A stretch of DNA of 64,000 bases from Metellina segmentata (taxonomy: Eukaryota; Arthropoda; Arachnida; Araneae; Tetragnathidae). Shown here one piece after another: positions 31,136 through 41,770 of this stretch. The notes beneath the pieces were generated by a model, which was not told where the DNA came from, searched no databases, and saw nothing but the letters and a program-made list of their open reading frames with translations. The position numbers and the translations under genes are program-made. Each line of letters starts with the position of its first letter. Position 1 is the stretch's first letter. Where the stretch lies: the NCBI GenBank assembly GCA_947359465.1, contig OX375880.1, positions 15,570,120 to 15,634,119 on the forward strand, given 5' to 3'.

Positions 31136-32412
31136 ATACGATGTCGACAGCTCGATCAACTCGGAATTGATCATTTGATGCCGAAAGCTATAACAGTAAT
31201 TGTGATTCGAAACAATAATAAAACACTATGGCAATTGTCATGCAGGGCAACACTACCCTAGCGAACTTATCATCTTTCTACTATTATACTTCCCCAAGGT
31301 CAAGGTCATATACCTACTAACAGAAAAGTAAATACCTTATCGTCTCAATGTATGGGAATGAAAAAATGGAATTGTGTTTGTAAATATTAATTTCGCAATT
31401 CGAGAGCTTGGGACACAATTTATTAAACATAATGGATGTTTCAAAACTTTATGTACAACTTAAGAGGAGCAATTGATTACAAATATAAAGCGAATGATAT
31501 TCCCGAGCATCTCCTGGATGTGGTAAAGAGTGCGCTTAGATGCAGAAATGAAATATAGCTCATATGGGAACTCCATTTTTACTATTCCTAATTTTACAGT
31601 TTATCAGTAACAATACATTTGCACTAAGTTTTCAGATTTGCGACCACCAACAGTAATGCATGTTTGACAGCATCGTCATATGGCGCACCGTACGTGTTTT
31701 TGAATTCCAGACCTGACATATAAGCAGACTGAGCATTGCTAGACGGCAACCACCATGTCGACTGGCAGTCACGTGACTGTTCTGAAAAATCACCTCGGTT
31801 GGTCGATTTGTCATTTTATCGCCACGTGTGGAGATATAACAACTTATAACAGGAAATATGTTTTATTGCCCATTTCTCTAGAGAGGAAAAAAAATGGTGA
31901 AATCGCCAAAGTCATCTACTTTGTCGCGCCAACCAATCAGATTATAAATAAATGGATGGTCGTCTTTTCCCTTCCGGTATACCAATCAGAATGTTCGTTT
32001 CCTTCCGGTAGGCGAAGGTAGTTTAAGGGCTGCGTTACTAATGACGCAGAATGACAGGATTGGTTCAGTGGTATTTTTTGGTCTGTACAAAACTGACTAT
32101 TAGAGACATTCTTTCAGTTAAATTAAAGTTGTATTACTATTTTCCATTGTATACAGATATAGATAAGGATTACATATTAATGCGTAAATTGAGATTAATC
32201 AAATCAATCAAATTAAGAACGCTTAGGTTCTTTCGAAAACGAATCAAGGGTCGAACTTCAACACTGACAAAGCTGCAGGTGAGAGAGAGCAGGGAAGACG
32301 CATGACGTGAGCGACGCCAACGCCATCTAAGATTCAAATAATTTCCACGACTAATATATTTGGATGTGTGTTCACAGGCCCAAAAATGATACCTTCCTTC
32401 ATTCCCCCGCGG
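31136..32412. other. Unassigned
   Basis: No recognised element. Frames at 31755-32021 and 32051-32305 (plus) have no family features. CTTTTCCCTTCCGGTATACC and GTTTCCTTCCGGTAGGCG are two similar short strings at about 31965-32015. Confidence 0.4.
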
Positions 32413-32653
32413 ATTTGCATAAAATCCGACTGCTTGTTTGAGGGTGTTTTTAGTGGTGTGGCCTGGGACATTTGCATGTTGTTCCTGGTTAATTGAACGC
32501 CGACGTTTACATGAATATTTTGGACAATCAGGTTCTTCCTACGCTCTGGCAATTTTATGGAATGGACGAATGTTACTTCCAGAACGACAACGCTCCGTGT
32601 CATGTTGCAGCCTCTGTCAAGCAGTGGTATCGAGATATGGATGTAAAACTGTG
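32413..32653 (+). pseudogene. Tc1 family 2 transposase fragment
   Basis: On the plus strand the pieces HVNILDNQVLPTLWQFYGMD, then E.YFQNDNAPCHVAAS and QWYRDMDVK match the C-terminal half of the family 2 transposase at 18490-18957 across different frames. It breaks off before the NPDLNPIE block, and no terminal repeats were found. Confidence 0.75.
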
Positions 32654-32659
32654 ATAACT

Positions 32660-33525
32660 ACTTGTACTAACTAACTACTTGTCAAAAATGAACGAAATTT
32701 TCTACATTTAATTTTCAAATATATTTCTTTAATTTGTCTTCGTTCGGCAATTGTGTGAAAAATATTTTTTTTTCTATACTTTTTCGAACTTTGTATGCTA
32801 TGTGTTTAATGTAGTTACAGAACAAAATATTAAAAAAAAAATTCTAATTGTTTTAACCAAAAATTACGAAGACAATTTATATAATGAACTTTTAGGAGTT
32901 AATGGGCCAAAATGAAGTGGTTTGTTATAAAATATTTTAAGCTATATCAATTTTGCCCAAAGTCAAAATTTGATATTTTTTAATTTTAATAAAAAAATTT
33001 AAAGTTTTTAAAAGATAAAATAGTTATTATAATTGCAAAATAAAATGTATACCTGCAGAAAACGTTTCAGAACGAAAACTTTAAAACTGAAGATTTTAGA
33101 ATTTTGAGTCCCGGACCCCCTTAAAAATCAAAGCAACTGAAAAATAGAATAATAAAATAGAATTCAAACTTTAATAATACTTGATAGAAAAAAGTGTAAG
33201 TGTCATCATTGAAAAACAATCACGAATAAATTATTTTACATTTTTCTTGGTTTCATCATGGAGAAGGTTACATTTTAGGTATTTTTACATTTTGCCATTT
33301 TTTTTGCCATTTTGCGGGTCTACCGACCCATTGGCCCCATTGTGATGGCAACGACATCACCGCCTACCTGGGAGGCCTGTCTGATACTTGATGGATATGC
33401 TAAGCTCTTTTTATTCTCTGTATTTGTAGGTATTTAAAACAAAATCCGGTTCGTTGTATAAATGGTATATCTCAAAATTAAACCCTCTTCGCCACACTCC
33501 ATTTTTCTGAATGCCACCATATTTG
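32660..33525. other. Unassigned, very AT-rich
   Basis: Poly-A and poly-T rich, with no recognised gene. TTGCCATTTTTTTTGCCATTTTGCG at about 33294 is a small direct repeat. Confidence 0.4.
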
Positions 33526-33529
33526 TAGG

Positions 33530-33742
33530 GCTGTCATGGCTCAGTGGATGTGTTCACTGAGCAAGCAATCTGAGAGTTGTAGGGAGGTAAACGTGTGATT
33601 CCTCCCTGGCTGAATTTCTCTCTTTTGCGTGTAAACCCTACCCTGTGCGTATGTCCACTTCGCGACGTTGTCTATGTAGCACGATCAAATATGGCTGTAA
33701 ATATGGTACGCCATAAAAACTCAATCGAACCACAAGCCTTGC
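33530..33742 (+). mobile_element. SINE-C copy
   Basis: CATGGCTCAGTGGATG is a good A-box-like head. GTGTGATTCCTCCCTGGCTG is in the place of the B box, followed by AATTTCTCTCTTTTGCGTG as in the copy at 17631. The tail is decayed. Confidence 0.6.
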
Positions 33743-34133
33743 ATGCTACTTTCATCAAATATTTGAGACTGTAAATGATCCTGTTGAAGATTTTTTTACA
33801 GCTCCTCTTTTACTATCACGTCCTTGGAGCAAAAGAGAGATTCGATACTGTTCAAATTCTTTCCTTTCAGAGAAGAACGTTATTAAGTTTGCAATGGATA
33901 TTTCGATAGCTAAATGCAATTTATATCCACCATTCTAAATAACTAGCTATTTAAAACAAGACGAAAGTATGATCCAGAGAAATTGGGACAGCCCTTCACC
34001 ATAAGAACTTAATTTCGTGGAATATTTTCAAATATATAAACAAACTGTTCTTTAATAGTAAAAAAATTAAAAATCGTTTTCTACGTTTTATTTGTCCCAA
34101 AACCACCTGTTCTTAACCATTTTGTTACAAATA
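33743..34133. other. Unassigned AT-rich sequence
   Basis: No gene or element was recognised here. Confidence 0.4.
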
Positions 34134-34135
34134 TA

Positions 34136-34421
34136 CACTATATTGACCAAAAAATTTGGACACAGAATGTTTTTCAGAAAAAGTGATATATTATTCTCTA
34201 TATAGTAACTGGTATATCCCTTGTGCTTGTATTACAGCTGCAAGACGTTCGAGTCATACTTTCCACAAGTTCTCTGTAAGTCTGGGTACGTTTAGGTTAC
34301 CATGGCTCTTACAAGGCTGTGAGAAGAGATTCTGGTGAAGATGCGCGTGGGTGGAGGTGTCGTACGCGTCGCTCCAGTGGGTCCTACACGTGCTCGTTCG
34401 GATTTAGATAGGGGCTTTAAA
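34136..34421 (-). mobile_element. Tc1 family 1, copy 4, left part
   Basis: It begins after TA with CACTATATTGACCAAAAAAT and ACAGAATGTTTTTCAG, and is colinear with copies 1-3 up to GCTCGTTCGGATT. It is cut by the fold-back element at 34422-35106 and continues after it with GGCCAGTCAAGCGAATTCC (35110 to about 35135). The right terminal repeat is not found. Confidence 0.8.
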
Positions 34422-35106
34422 AGTAGTGTGGGCCTAAAAACGTTTTTTTTCCCCTATCAAATTCGAAAAGTGCGCAAGGGTTGGCTCATGCGGTAAAACT
34501 AATGTGTAAAAAATTTCATCCCGATTTATTGATATCTTTTGCCTTCCCAAGGGATTCAAACCCTCCAAAAAGATCAAAATTTGAGAATTTTTAATAAAAA
34601 ATAAAAATCTTTACAATTATTTTTTCTAATAGTGCGCAAAAGTAAGTTAATACATTCGATATTCACGGTAAAAAAAATGTTTAGATCAGTACATATCTTC
34701 TGCTTTTCCAACGGAGGCCAAATAGCAGAAAAAACTGATCACCAGTTTTTACCGTAATTGCAAAAGTCGATATTTTGGGAAAATGTAATTTTTCCTGCTA
34801 TTTGGCCCTTGTTGGGAAGGCAGAAGATATGTACCGATCTAAACAATTTTTTTTACTGTTAATATTGAATATATTAGCTTACTTTTGTGCACTATTAGAA
34901 CGTAATTGTAACATTTTTATTTGTATTAAAAATGCCGGAATTTTGATCTTTTTGGAGGGTTTGAACCTCTAGGGAAAGCAAAAGATATCAATAAAACGGG
35001 ATGAAATTTTTTACACATTAGTTTTACTGCATGAGCCAATTTTTCCGTACTGTTAGAATGTTATAGCACAAAAAAAAAGAAAAAAAAAATTCAGCTTACT
35101 TTACTG
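34422..35106. mobile_element. Fold-back (long inverted repeat) element
   Basis: The left arm (about 34470-34720) returns in reverse at about 34790-35040. Examples: GCTCATGCGGTAAAACTAAT against ATTAGTTTTACTGCATGAGC, CAAAAGTAAGTTAATA against ATATTAGCTTACTTTTG, and AGATCAGTACATATCTTCTG against CAGAAGATATGTACCGATCT. The middle is short (about 34740-34780), so nearly the entire element can fold into one hairpin. It splits a Tc1 copy. No coding frame was recognised, so it is non-autonomous and of unknown class. Confidence 0.88.
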
Positions 35107-35135
35107 AACAGGCCAGTCAAGCGAATTCCTCCTCA
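35107..35135 (-). mobile_element. Tc1 family 1, copy 4, right part
   Basis: A short continuation of the Tc1 copy after the fold-back insertion (GGCCAGTCAAGCGAATTCC, matching 17330-17350). It ends without a terminal repeat. Confidence 0.65.
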
Positions 35136-35181
35136 CAGATCCTCACCTTCACAAGATTTACTTCGGATCTCTGGGAGTTGT

Positions 35182-35515
35182 CGCCGACCAAGCGGTATAG
35201 TAGTGGTTAAGGTGTTAGACTCTAGATCGGAAGATTCCTTTTTTCGGATCCGGGTCCGGGCATGGATGTTTGTAAGCGTATGGTGTAGAGGCGGCTGGTA
35301 CACCTTTAATCTGTCGTGGCCGAAAGTCCTCACGTTGGGTTGGAGAGGAAGTTTGGAGAGTGGGGTGCCGGCTCAGGTGTTGCTTCGTCATCTGACCGTG
35401 GTTCAAAATTACGAGGTGTTGTCCTCGGATCTTTTCCTTAAGGGACTGGTCTCGGACCGTCGTCAATAGCCCATTGTGTTGCTCTAGTACGACGTTAACT
35501 AAAATTACCATTACC
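35182..35515 (+). mobile_element. SINE-A, complete
   Basis: Head GCCGACCAAGCGGTATAG then TAGTGGTTAAGGTGTTAGAC (A box). The B-box region is partly decayed (TTTTCGGATCCGGGTCC where TGGTTCGAATCC is usual). Body complete to GTTAACTAAAATTACCATTA. Antisense and sense frames are the SINE itself. Confidence 0.88.
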
Positions 35516-35605
35516 CTTCGGGGGTTCACCCCGGACCCTCTCCAATAGACCGTTGTGTTGTGTTATTTCAATGTGACGTTAGTAAAAAATACTATACCTT
35601 CACGT
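35516..35605 (+). repeat. SINE 3' fragment
   Basis: GGGGTTCACCCCGGACCCTC, CCAATAGACCGTTGTG and a decayed 3' end. It directly follows the previous copy in the same direction, as in the run at 1-740. Confidence 0.65.
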
Positions 35606-35686
35606 GATTTCCGAGTAGTGTAGAGTTGCTTTATGTGGTCCAGCAACACGAAATATCTAATGGTATTATCCCCACATTGATTGGTA

Positions 35687-36005
35687 GGCCGAGGTAGCTC
35701 GGTTGGAAGGATAATTGATTAGCAACAGGAGGGTTGCGAATTCAAATCCAACCAAAGACCTCGTGGACTTGTGAACATTTAATCAGTCGTGGACTCAAAT
35801 TCCCTCATGCTGCCATGGTGTGGAAGTTTGGAGAGTGGGGTGCCAAATCAGGTGTGAACTCCTCATCTGACCGTGGTTCAAAATTACGTGTTGTTGTCCT
35901 CGGTCTTTCCCTTAGGGGATTGATCCATTATGTCGTCAATAGTACGTTCTTGGTTCAAAATTGCGTGGTGTTGACCTCGGGTCTTTGCTACGGGTTTGAA
36001 CTCGG
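35687..36005 (+). mobile_element. SINE-B with type-2 tRNA-like head
   Basis: The head reads GGCCGAGGTAGCTCGGTTGG (A box TAGCTCGGTTGG) and then GTTGCGAATTCAAATCCAACC (decayed B box, positions about 35735-35756). The body is that of SINE-A, for example AAGTTTGGAGAGTGGGGTGC and CATCTGACCGTGGTTCAAAA. This is the clearest copy showing the same body with another head. Its 3' part is rearranged. Confidence 0.8.
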
Positions 36006-36009
36006 TAGA

Positions 36010-36206
36010 TGGGTATTTTAATTAAAGTCGCACTGTAGGAACACAACGGGTATTGACGAAGATCCCGGATCAATCCCCAAGAGAAAGATCCGAGGAGAAC
36101 ACCATGTAATTTGAACTACGGTCAGATGATGAGGGTATGAACTCGGATCGTCGCCAATTGCCTGTTGTGATTCTCAAGTGCGTTAATCAAAATACCTACC
36201 TATCAC
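36010..36206. repeat. SINE body fragments in opposite orientations
   Basis: 36010-36140 is a minus-strand piece (AATTAAAGTCGCACTG.. to ACGGTCAGATGATGAG). 36140-36206 is a plus-strand 3' piece ending AAAATACCTACC. Together with the copy at 35687 they form a fold-back composite. Confidence 0.65.
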
Positions 36207-36267
36207 ATCGATTGATAGCATGTTTCTTCCACCGGTGAGAAAGTCAGATACCTTGCAGGTAAGTAAA

Positions 36268-36322
36268 GGTAATTTTAATTATCGTCGTACTTGAGCAACA
36301 CAATGGGCTATTGACGACGGTT
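36268..36322 (-). repeat. SINE 3' fragment
   Basis: The reverse of the SINE 3' end (GTAATTTTAATTATCGTCG to CTATTGACGACGG), cut off where the next minus-strand SINE starts. Confidence 0.65.
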
Positions 36323-36323
36323 A

Positions 36324-36654
36324 AGGTAATTGGTAATTTTTAGTTAACGTCGTACTAGAGCAACACAATGGGCTATTGACGACGGTCCGGGATCAGTCCC
36401 TTAAGGGAAAGATCCGAGGACAACACCTCGTAATTTTGAACCACGGTCAGATGACGAAGCAACACCTGAGCTGGCACCCCACTCTCCAACCCACCACACC
36501 AACTCAATGTGAGGAATTTCGGCCACGACAGATTTAAGGTGCACCAGGCGCCTCTACATCATACACTGGCAAATATCCATGCGCTGACCATTCGAACCAG
36601 TAACCTTCCGATCTAGAGGCTAACAATTTAACCACCAGACCGGTTGGTCGTCGC
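36324..36654 (-). mobile_element. SINE-A, complete, minus strand
   Basis: Reads in reverse from a type-1 head (CGACCAACCGGTCTGGTGG) through a B box (GGTTCGAATGG, slightly decayed) to GTTAACTAAAAATTACCA. Length and order as in the copy at 27178. Confidence 0.88.
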
Positions 36655-36697
36655 TTATAGATACAGAAATAAAGAACTGAATTCCATTAAAGAATAG

Positions 36698-37020
36698 CCG
36701 ACTAACCGGTATAGTGGTTAAGGTGTTAACCTCTTGATCGCAAGGTTCCTGGTTCGAATCCGGGCATGGATGTTTGTAAGCGTATGGTGTAGAGGCGGCT
36801 GGGGCACCTTAAATCTGTCTCGTGGCCGAAAGTCCTCACGTTGTGTTGGTATGGAAGTTTAAAGAGTGAGGTGCCAGCTCAGGTATTGCTTCGTCATCTG
36901 ACCGTGGTCCAAAATTACGAGTGTAGTCCTCGGATCTTTACCTTATGGGACTGATCCCGGACCGTCGTCAATAGCCCGTTGTGTTGCTCTAGTACGACGT
37001 TAACTAAAATTACCGTTACA
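36698..37020 (+). mobile_element. SINE-A, complete, with target duplication
   Basis: Head CCGACTAACCGGTATAGTGG, B box GGTTCGAATCCGGG, then the full body. The flanks repeat: TTCCATTAAAGAATAG before (36682-36697) and TCCATAAAGAATAG after (37022-37035), a target duplication with small indels. Confidence 0.92.
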
Positions 37021-37035
37021 ATCCATAAAGAATAG

Positions 37036-38412
37036 TGGGAAATCCAGTGTATCGACGGGATTCATTATTCTCAACCCTTTTACAGCAACTTCAAGCATCC
37101 GAATGTCCCTTGCCCCGTCAGATGTACCCCTCTCGGTACCTAAGTTCGCCTCCAGACGGTGAACCACTTTCGCCCTCACCGGGCCTCCTTAAGTACACCG
37201 TCCCCGACAGCTAATTGAATTACTTTGGGTGAGATGGCAACAGCAGAAGCAGGCGCAAATTAGAGGACGGCTTCTCCAGTAAAAAGGGACAGCGCGCGTG
37301 CATAAATGATGACTGGAAGAAGTGGCAGCAAGTAAGTGAAATGAAGTCAGAAGAGGACGGAGGGAAAAAAACACCACTTCTTTTACTAATGCCTCGGCTT
37401 ACCCCAGGGTATTTATTACCGATGATTTGGAGCTGCGTTTCGTCTGTCATTTAAAAATACGCCGTAACCAGCGTCTCATCGGCTCGGTTTTCGTGCGGAA
37501 TAGGTTTTTGAAAGTTTCAGTTTCAGTGAAGCCGTAATGCGATTAACAGCCGAAGTGGTTTTTTCCTCTCCAGACGGGGAGATGGAAATAATTGCTGGAT
37601 GAGAAAGATTCCGAAAGAATCGTTTTAGGGAACGCTGTTTATTTGGTGGGTAATGAGGCAAATGCTCTTAATGGATGCTGTTGCTGCGAATTGCCTGGAG
37701 TTCGTTTTAGTGGCTTGAAAAGTGTTCCTTATTAGTTTTGAGATCTTTTTGCCGAAGTTACTGCTTCTTTGATGGGTGTCTTCCATGGAACGGAAGGTAT
37801 TCTCTAGTGCGCTCGGTGGAATCTTGCCACCGCCTTGAGATTAGTTACCGAAACTACGAAGAACTTCTTACTTTTACATTTGGTTCTGGAGTTGGAACAT
37901 AATACTTTCGAATAGAACTATTGGAAGAGAACAATTACTAGGTCCCATGATAAGATTGGTAAGATAAGATTAGTTACCGAAACTCCGAAGAATTTATTGC
38001 TTTTAGCTTTTGTTCTGGAGTTGGAACAAAATACTTTGAATAGAACTATTGGAAGAGAACAATTACTAAGGTCCCAGGATAAGATTTTCGAAGAAGGTTG
38101 GCATCTAAGGGGACAAAAAATGCAAATATCCTTGTACGTAAAGTTTCAACTTGCAATCAATTCGTTAAAGTATTGCTATAACTTCGAAAAACATTAATTA
38201 ACGTCAAACCTAGACAAACAAAACCGTTCTGTGGACCTCGTTGACGAAAATAAAATGTGCTACATTCACTCGTCTTTGTATCGAAGATATTTTTACTTTG
38301 TGCTGTCAGTGATTTTATGTCTGATTTAATGGTCCATAAATTGTCTGTTTCCTTCGAAAGCATTCTTTTTGAGATAACCGAAGAACCATAGCTCCATCCC
38401 CAATTCTTCCAA
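37036..38412. other. Unique-looking island, including a duplication
   Basis: 37040-37700 is GC-richer than the repeats and matches nothing else here. It contains GACAGCTAATTGAATTACTTTGGG (homeobox-like TAATTGAATTA core) and no convincing exon. 37838-38085 is a direct duplication of about 134 bp (GTTCTGGAGTTGGAACA at 37887 and 38014). The rest is AT-rich. Confidence 0.4.
37838..38090. repeat. Direct duplication, about 130-bp unit
   Basis: GATTAGTTACCGAAACTAC..GAAGAA, TTCTGGAGTTGGAACA, AATAGAACTATTGGAAGAGA and ACAATTACTA.GGTCCCA occur twice in order, with few differences, so the event looks recent. Confidence 0.85.
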
Positions 38413-38424
38413 TGTTAAAATCAT

Positions 38425-38530
38425 GGCTCAGTAGTGTCAACCTCTGCGCTAGCAACCTGCAAGTTATAGGTGGTGCAGATTCGATTCCTCCTTGACTATA
38501 TTTCTGCCTTTCTGCGTCATTGCTTTCCTT
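38425..38530 (+). mobile_element. SINE-C, 3' truncated
   Basis: ATGGCTCAGTAGTGTCAACC is the head and GGTGCAGATTCGATTCCTCC the B box (GATTCGATTCC). The body stops at CTGCGTCATTG, where a SINE-A begins. Confidence 0.65.
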
Positions 38531-38533
38531 CCA

Positions 38534-38822
38534 GGTGGGGTTCCTGGTTCGAATCTGGGTCAGTGGCTGGATGTTTGTAAGCGTGGTGAAGAGGCGGCTG
38601 GTGCACCTTAAAACTGTAAGTGGCCGAAAGTCCTCACATTGGGTTTTTGCGGAAGTTCGGAGAGTGGGGTGCCAGCTCGGATGTTGCCTCCTCATCTGCC
38701 CGTGGTTCATAATTACGTGTCGTTGTCCTCGGATCTTTGCCTTGGGGGGATAGATCCCGGACCGTCGTCAATAGCCCGTTGTGTTGCTCATGTGCGACGT
38801 TAATTAAAATTACCTTACCTTA
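38534..38822 (+). mobile_element. SINE-A, head truncated
   Basis: It starts inside the head (GGGGTTCCTGGTTCGAATCT keeps the B box) and runs to AATTAAAATTACCTTACC, with a TTACC tail repeated three times. The 3' tail is cut by the element at 38831. Confidence 0.82.
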
Positions 38823-38830
38823 CCTTACGG

Positions 38831-39467
38831 CAGGGCTCGAAATACCCGGGTGCACAGGTGCACCGTGCACATAAGAATAAAATTGTGCACCAAATTTTTT
38901 TTCCAGCTAAGTGCACGCGTGCACCTAACGTTGAAAAAAAAGGGGGAGGGACATGTTTTATGCTATTTTGATGTTTGAACAAAATATAAGTATCGACCTC
39001 TCTCGCTCTAAAGGAACTTAGTTAAAATTACTAAATACACGTTATGCCAAAACAAAATCGCTGGGCCGTAACTGGTTTATACAGGAGGAAGGTTTACTTG
39101 TGGAGTGCCACTGGCCACCAGAACTTTCCGATGATCGAAACATTTTCCAAATGGTTTTGTTGAAGCTACTTTCGCGACAGCCGTGCACAGGAGAAGGGAG
39201 AATTTAGATGTTTAAATATTTTTATTTGATATCTACTACTAACCTATCTAAATATAACCAACTAATAAAGTTTTTTTTTTCTAATGGACATTTGACCTAA
39301 GTCATTGGCCACTACAAGGTCGGACCAACTAATAAAGTAGTTTACATTATATTAATGCTTTTATATTACGTTTTTTTAAATGTGCTTCTAAAATATAATC
39401 TGTGCACCTAATTTTAAATTTAGGTGCACAAGGTGCACCTGTATTAAAATATCTATTTCGAGATGTG
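38831..39467. mobile_element. hAT-like MITE rich in GTGCAC
   Basis: The left end is CAGGGCTCGAAATACCCGGG and the right end, reversed, CACATCTCGAAATAGATA. The duplication CCTTACGG (38823-38830) and CCTTATGG (39468-39475) matches at 7 of 8 bases. Subterminal GGTGCAC/GTGCACC motifs occur at both ends (GTGCACAGGTGCACCGTGCAC region at 38850 and the AGGTGCACAAGGTGCACC region at 39421). No coding frame. Confidence 0.75.
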
Positions 39468-39639
39468 CCTTATGGAGCAAATAATAATTTATAAAATTAC
39501 ATTTCTACATCTGACAGCTCTTAATCTAGCTTTTATTGAGTTTATCCAAAAGTTCGTCTGATTTTTTTTGCAACAATTCAAGAAAAATTATTTTATTTAC
39601 TAGAAAGTACATACACCGACAATCCACACCAAATTTGGT

Positions 39640-39966
39640 ACACTTCTACTTTAGAAAACTGATGAAAACATAGGCTATTTCTTCAGACCAATCTGTTGCC
39701 ACGAAAATTGGCACACAGGTAGTCCTAAAAGTGCCCTCGAAGCCTCAATTTTTAAATCTAAAGTTTGTTTTTCTGCAATAATTGGACATGGATAAGGAAA
39801 CACGTTCTACAGGGTTTGTGTATGAGTTTACACAGGGAAATGTCGTGGTAATATTTTAACTGTCGCGGTAGGAAACACGTTCTACAGAGTTTGTGTATTT
39901 GAGTTAACACAGAGAAATTTCGCGGTCATATTTGAAACCCGAGCAATGTCGGGTTATTCAGCTTGT
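39640..39966 (+). mobile_element. Helitron Hel-B copy
   Basis: TGGCACACAGGTAGTCCTAA, two copies of the AACACGTTCTACAG.GTTTG unit (39799 and 39868), then the hairpin CCCGAGCAATGTCGGG and TTATTCAGCTTG, where CTAG has decayed to CTTG. It is related to the copies at 1234 (7 repeat units) and 41205. Confidence 0.7.
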
Positions 39967-41204
39967 TATTTATAAAACATGGCATTTAGTTACGAAGAAA
40001 CTCAACTGGAGGCTGAGTGAAGTTTTATTAAGTCATTGTAAGAGCAGCTTAGAGGGTGGGGTAAAGCACAAGTGGAGTGTCATCTTAAGTAGAAAATACA
40101 GCAGGTGCAAATCATTCTTCAGCTGTCAAAATCAGGTATCAAAACAATAACTGTAAGTTTACTCTAAAAAGAGAATATATCGGAAAAAAACAAAATAGCT
40201 TTTTGACGATGTAGTTATAAATGTTTAATATCTGCCTAATGCATATTCAATTGATTGTGCTTTATCATGAAGAGAAAATATTCAGTCAAAGAAAATTGTG
40301 TATTTTATGATTTAATTAGCGAATAAGCTAAACAAAGATTTATTGCACGATGGTACCAATAAATGTAAGATAATTTCTAATTGTACGTTTTGAGCAAAGA
40401 AAGAGATGCAAATCAATTCATTGCAAATTCTTATTAAAATTAAAATAACCTGCCTCTGACTATCTACCATCACATCTTTGTTTTCCTAGTAAGATAACGA
40501 TGCTTTTAATCTGAAAACGGAAATATATTTCCTTTGAGCGATTTTGAGCGTTATCTTGAAACAAATATGTTATTCATTCCTAGTTGGCTATAAAAATTTC
40601 TAATCAATCAAATATTAAACAATTTGATTAAACCGGTTTTTGAAAAACAACTTGGTTTTATTAGTTTTGAGGTATATAGATACTGAAACTTCTGTTATGA
40701 AACTTTTTCTAATTCAAATTACCTGTACGATTTTTTAAAAATTATCGAATCTTAATTTAGTAAAATGCAATTTATATTCAATGCATTCCAATTTGTCACC
40801 TTTCAATACTTTTACTGCCACGAAATATTTTTTCTAAAGCAACATTTTGATTATGTTTCAATATAAATCATTAACAGGTTAACCTAATATGCAGAGAACT
40901 ATAAATTTAAAAACGGTATATTCAGAGTGGTCCATTTTTAGTACACAAATCATGAAAGTGTCCTAGATTTTATTTCCTAGGTTGCTTTGATAATTTAGTT
41001 TGCAGGAAAAACATTTTTATTATTAACGTATCCCTGTTTTGAAATATTGAACTTCATCAAACTCCTCGAAATACTCGTGGAATAAAATGGAATACTACTG
41101 GAACTTCGCTGGAATAAAATTCAATGATTTTCAAAATAAAGTATCCAGTACAATTAGAAATTCGCGCCGAATTTCGCAAAATATTCTACAGTAATATGCG
41201 AATA
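39967..41204. other. Unassigned AT-rich sequence
   Basis: No gene or element was recognised in this stretch between two Hel-B copies. Confidence 0.4.
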
Positions 41205-41506
41205 TTTCATTCCTGTCTTCAGACCATTCTGTAGTCATGAAAATTGGCACACAGCTACTCCTAAAAGTGCCTCTCGAAGCCCCAATTTTTAAATCTTAAG
41301 TTTGTTTCCCTGCAATAAATGGACATGAACAAGGAAACACGTTCTACAGGGTTTGTATATTTGAGTTAACATAGGGAAACGTCGCGGTCATATTTTAGCT
41401 GTCATGGTAGGACATGTTCTACAGGGTTTGTGTATTTGAGTTAACACAGGGAAATGTTGCGGTCATATTTGAAACTCGAGCAACGCCAGGTTATATATTC
41501 AACTAG
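41205..41506 (+). mobile_element. Helitron Hel-B copy, intact 3' end
   Basis: Same order as the copy at 39640: TGGCACACAGCTACTCC, CCCCAATTTTTAAATC, two AACACGTTCTACAGGGTTTG-type units, then the hairpin region CTCGAGCAACGCCAGG and the terminus AACTAG followed by T. Non-autonomous. Confidence 0.78.
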
Positions 41507-41770
41507 TGTATAAAAAAACAACCAATTTCTCATACATCACATCCCTATTATAAGACAAAATTATAAGTATTGTTGTCAAGGTTACTAATACGAAAGTCGA
41601 TTGTTTGGTTGATGGGGTGATTGTGAATGCCATTTAAGTTGATTTCCTGTAAAATTGCTGCAACTCAATTCGTAAAAACGAGGAATACTCTAGAACTCTC
41701 GTAGTTTTCCAACCGTTAATTTGTGTCATTCATGCAAAAGGCATGCGACATTTTCGAATTTCGTCATCTT

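Noticed and set aside
35215..35529. Minus-strand 104-codon frame seen again in similar form at 442-657 and 27180-27386
   Set aside because: The same peptide recurs (VNVVLEQHNGLLTTVR) because it is the antisense of the SINE body, not a gene family.
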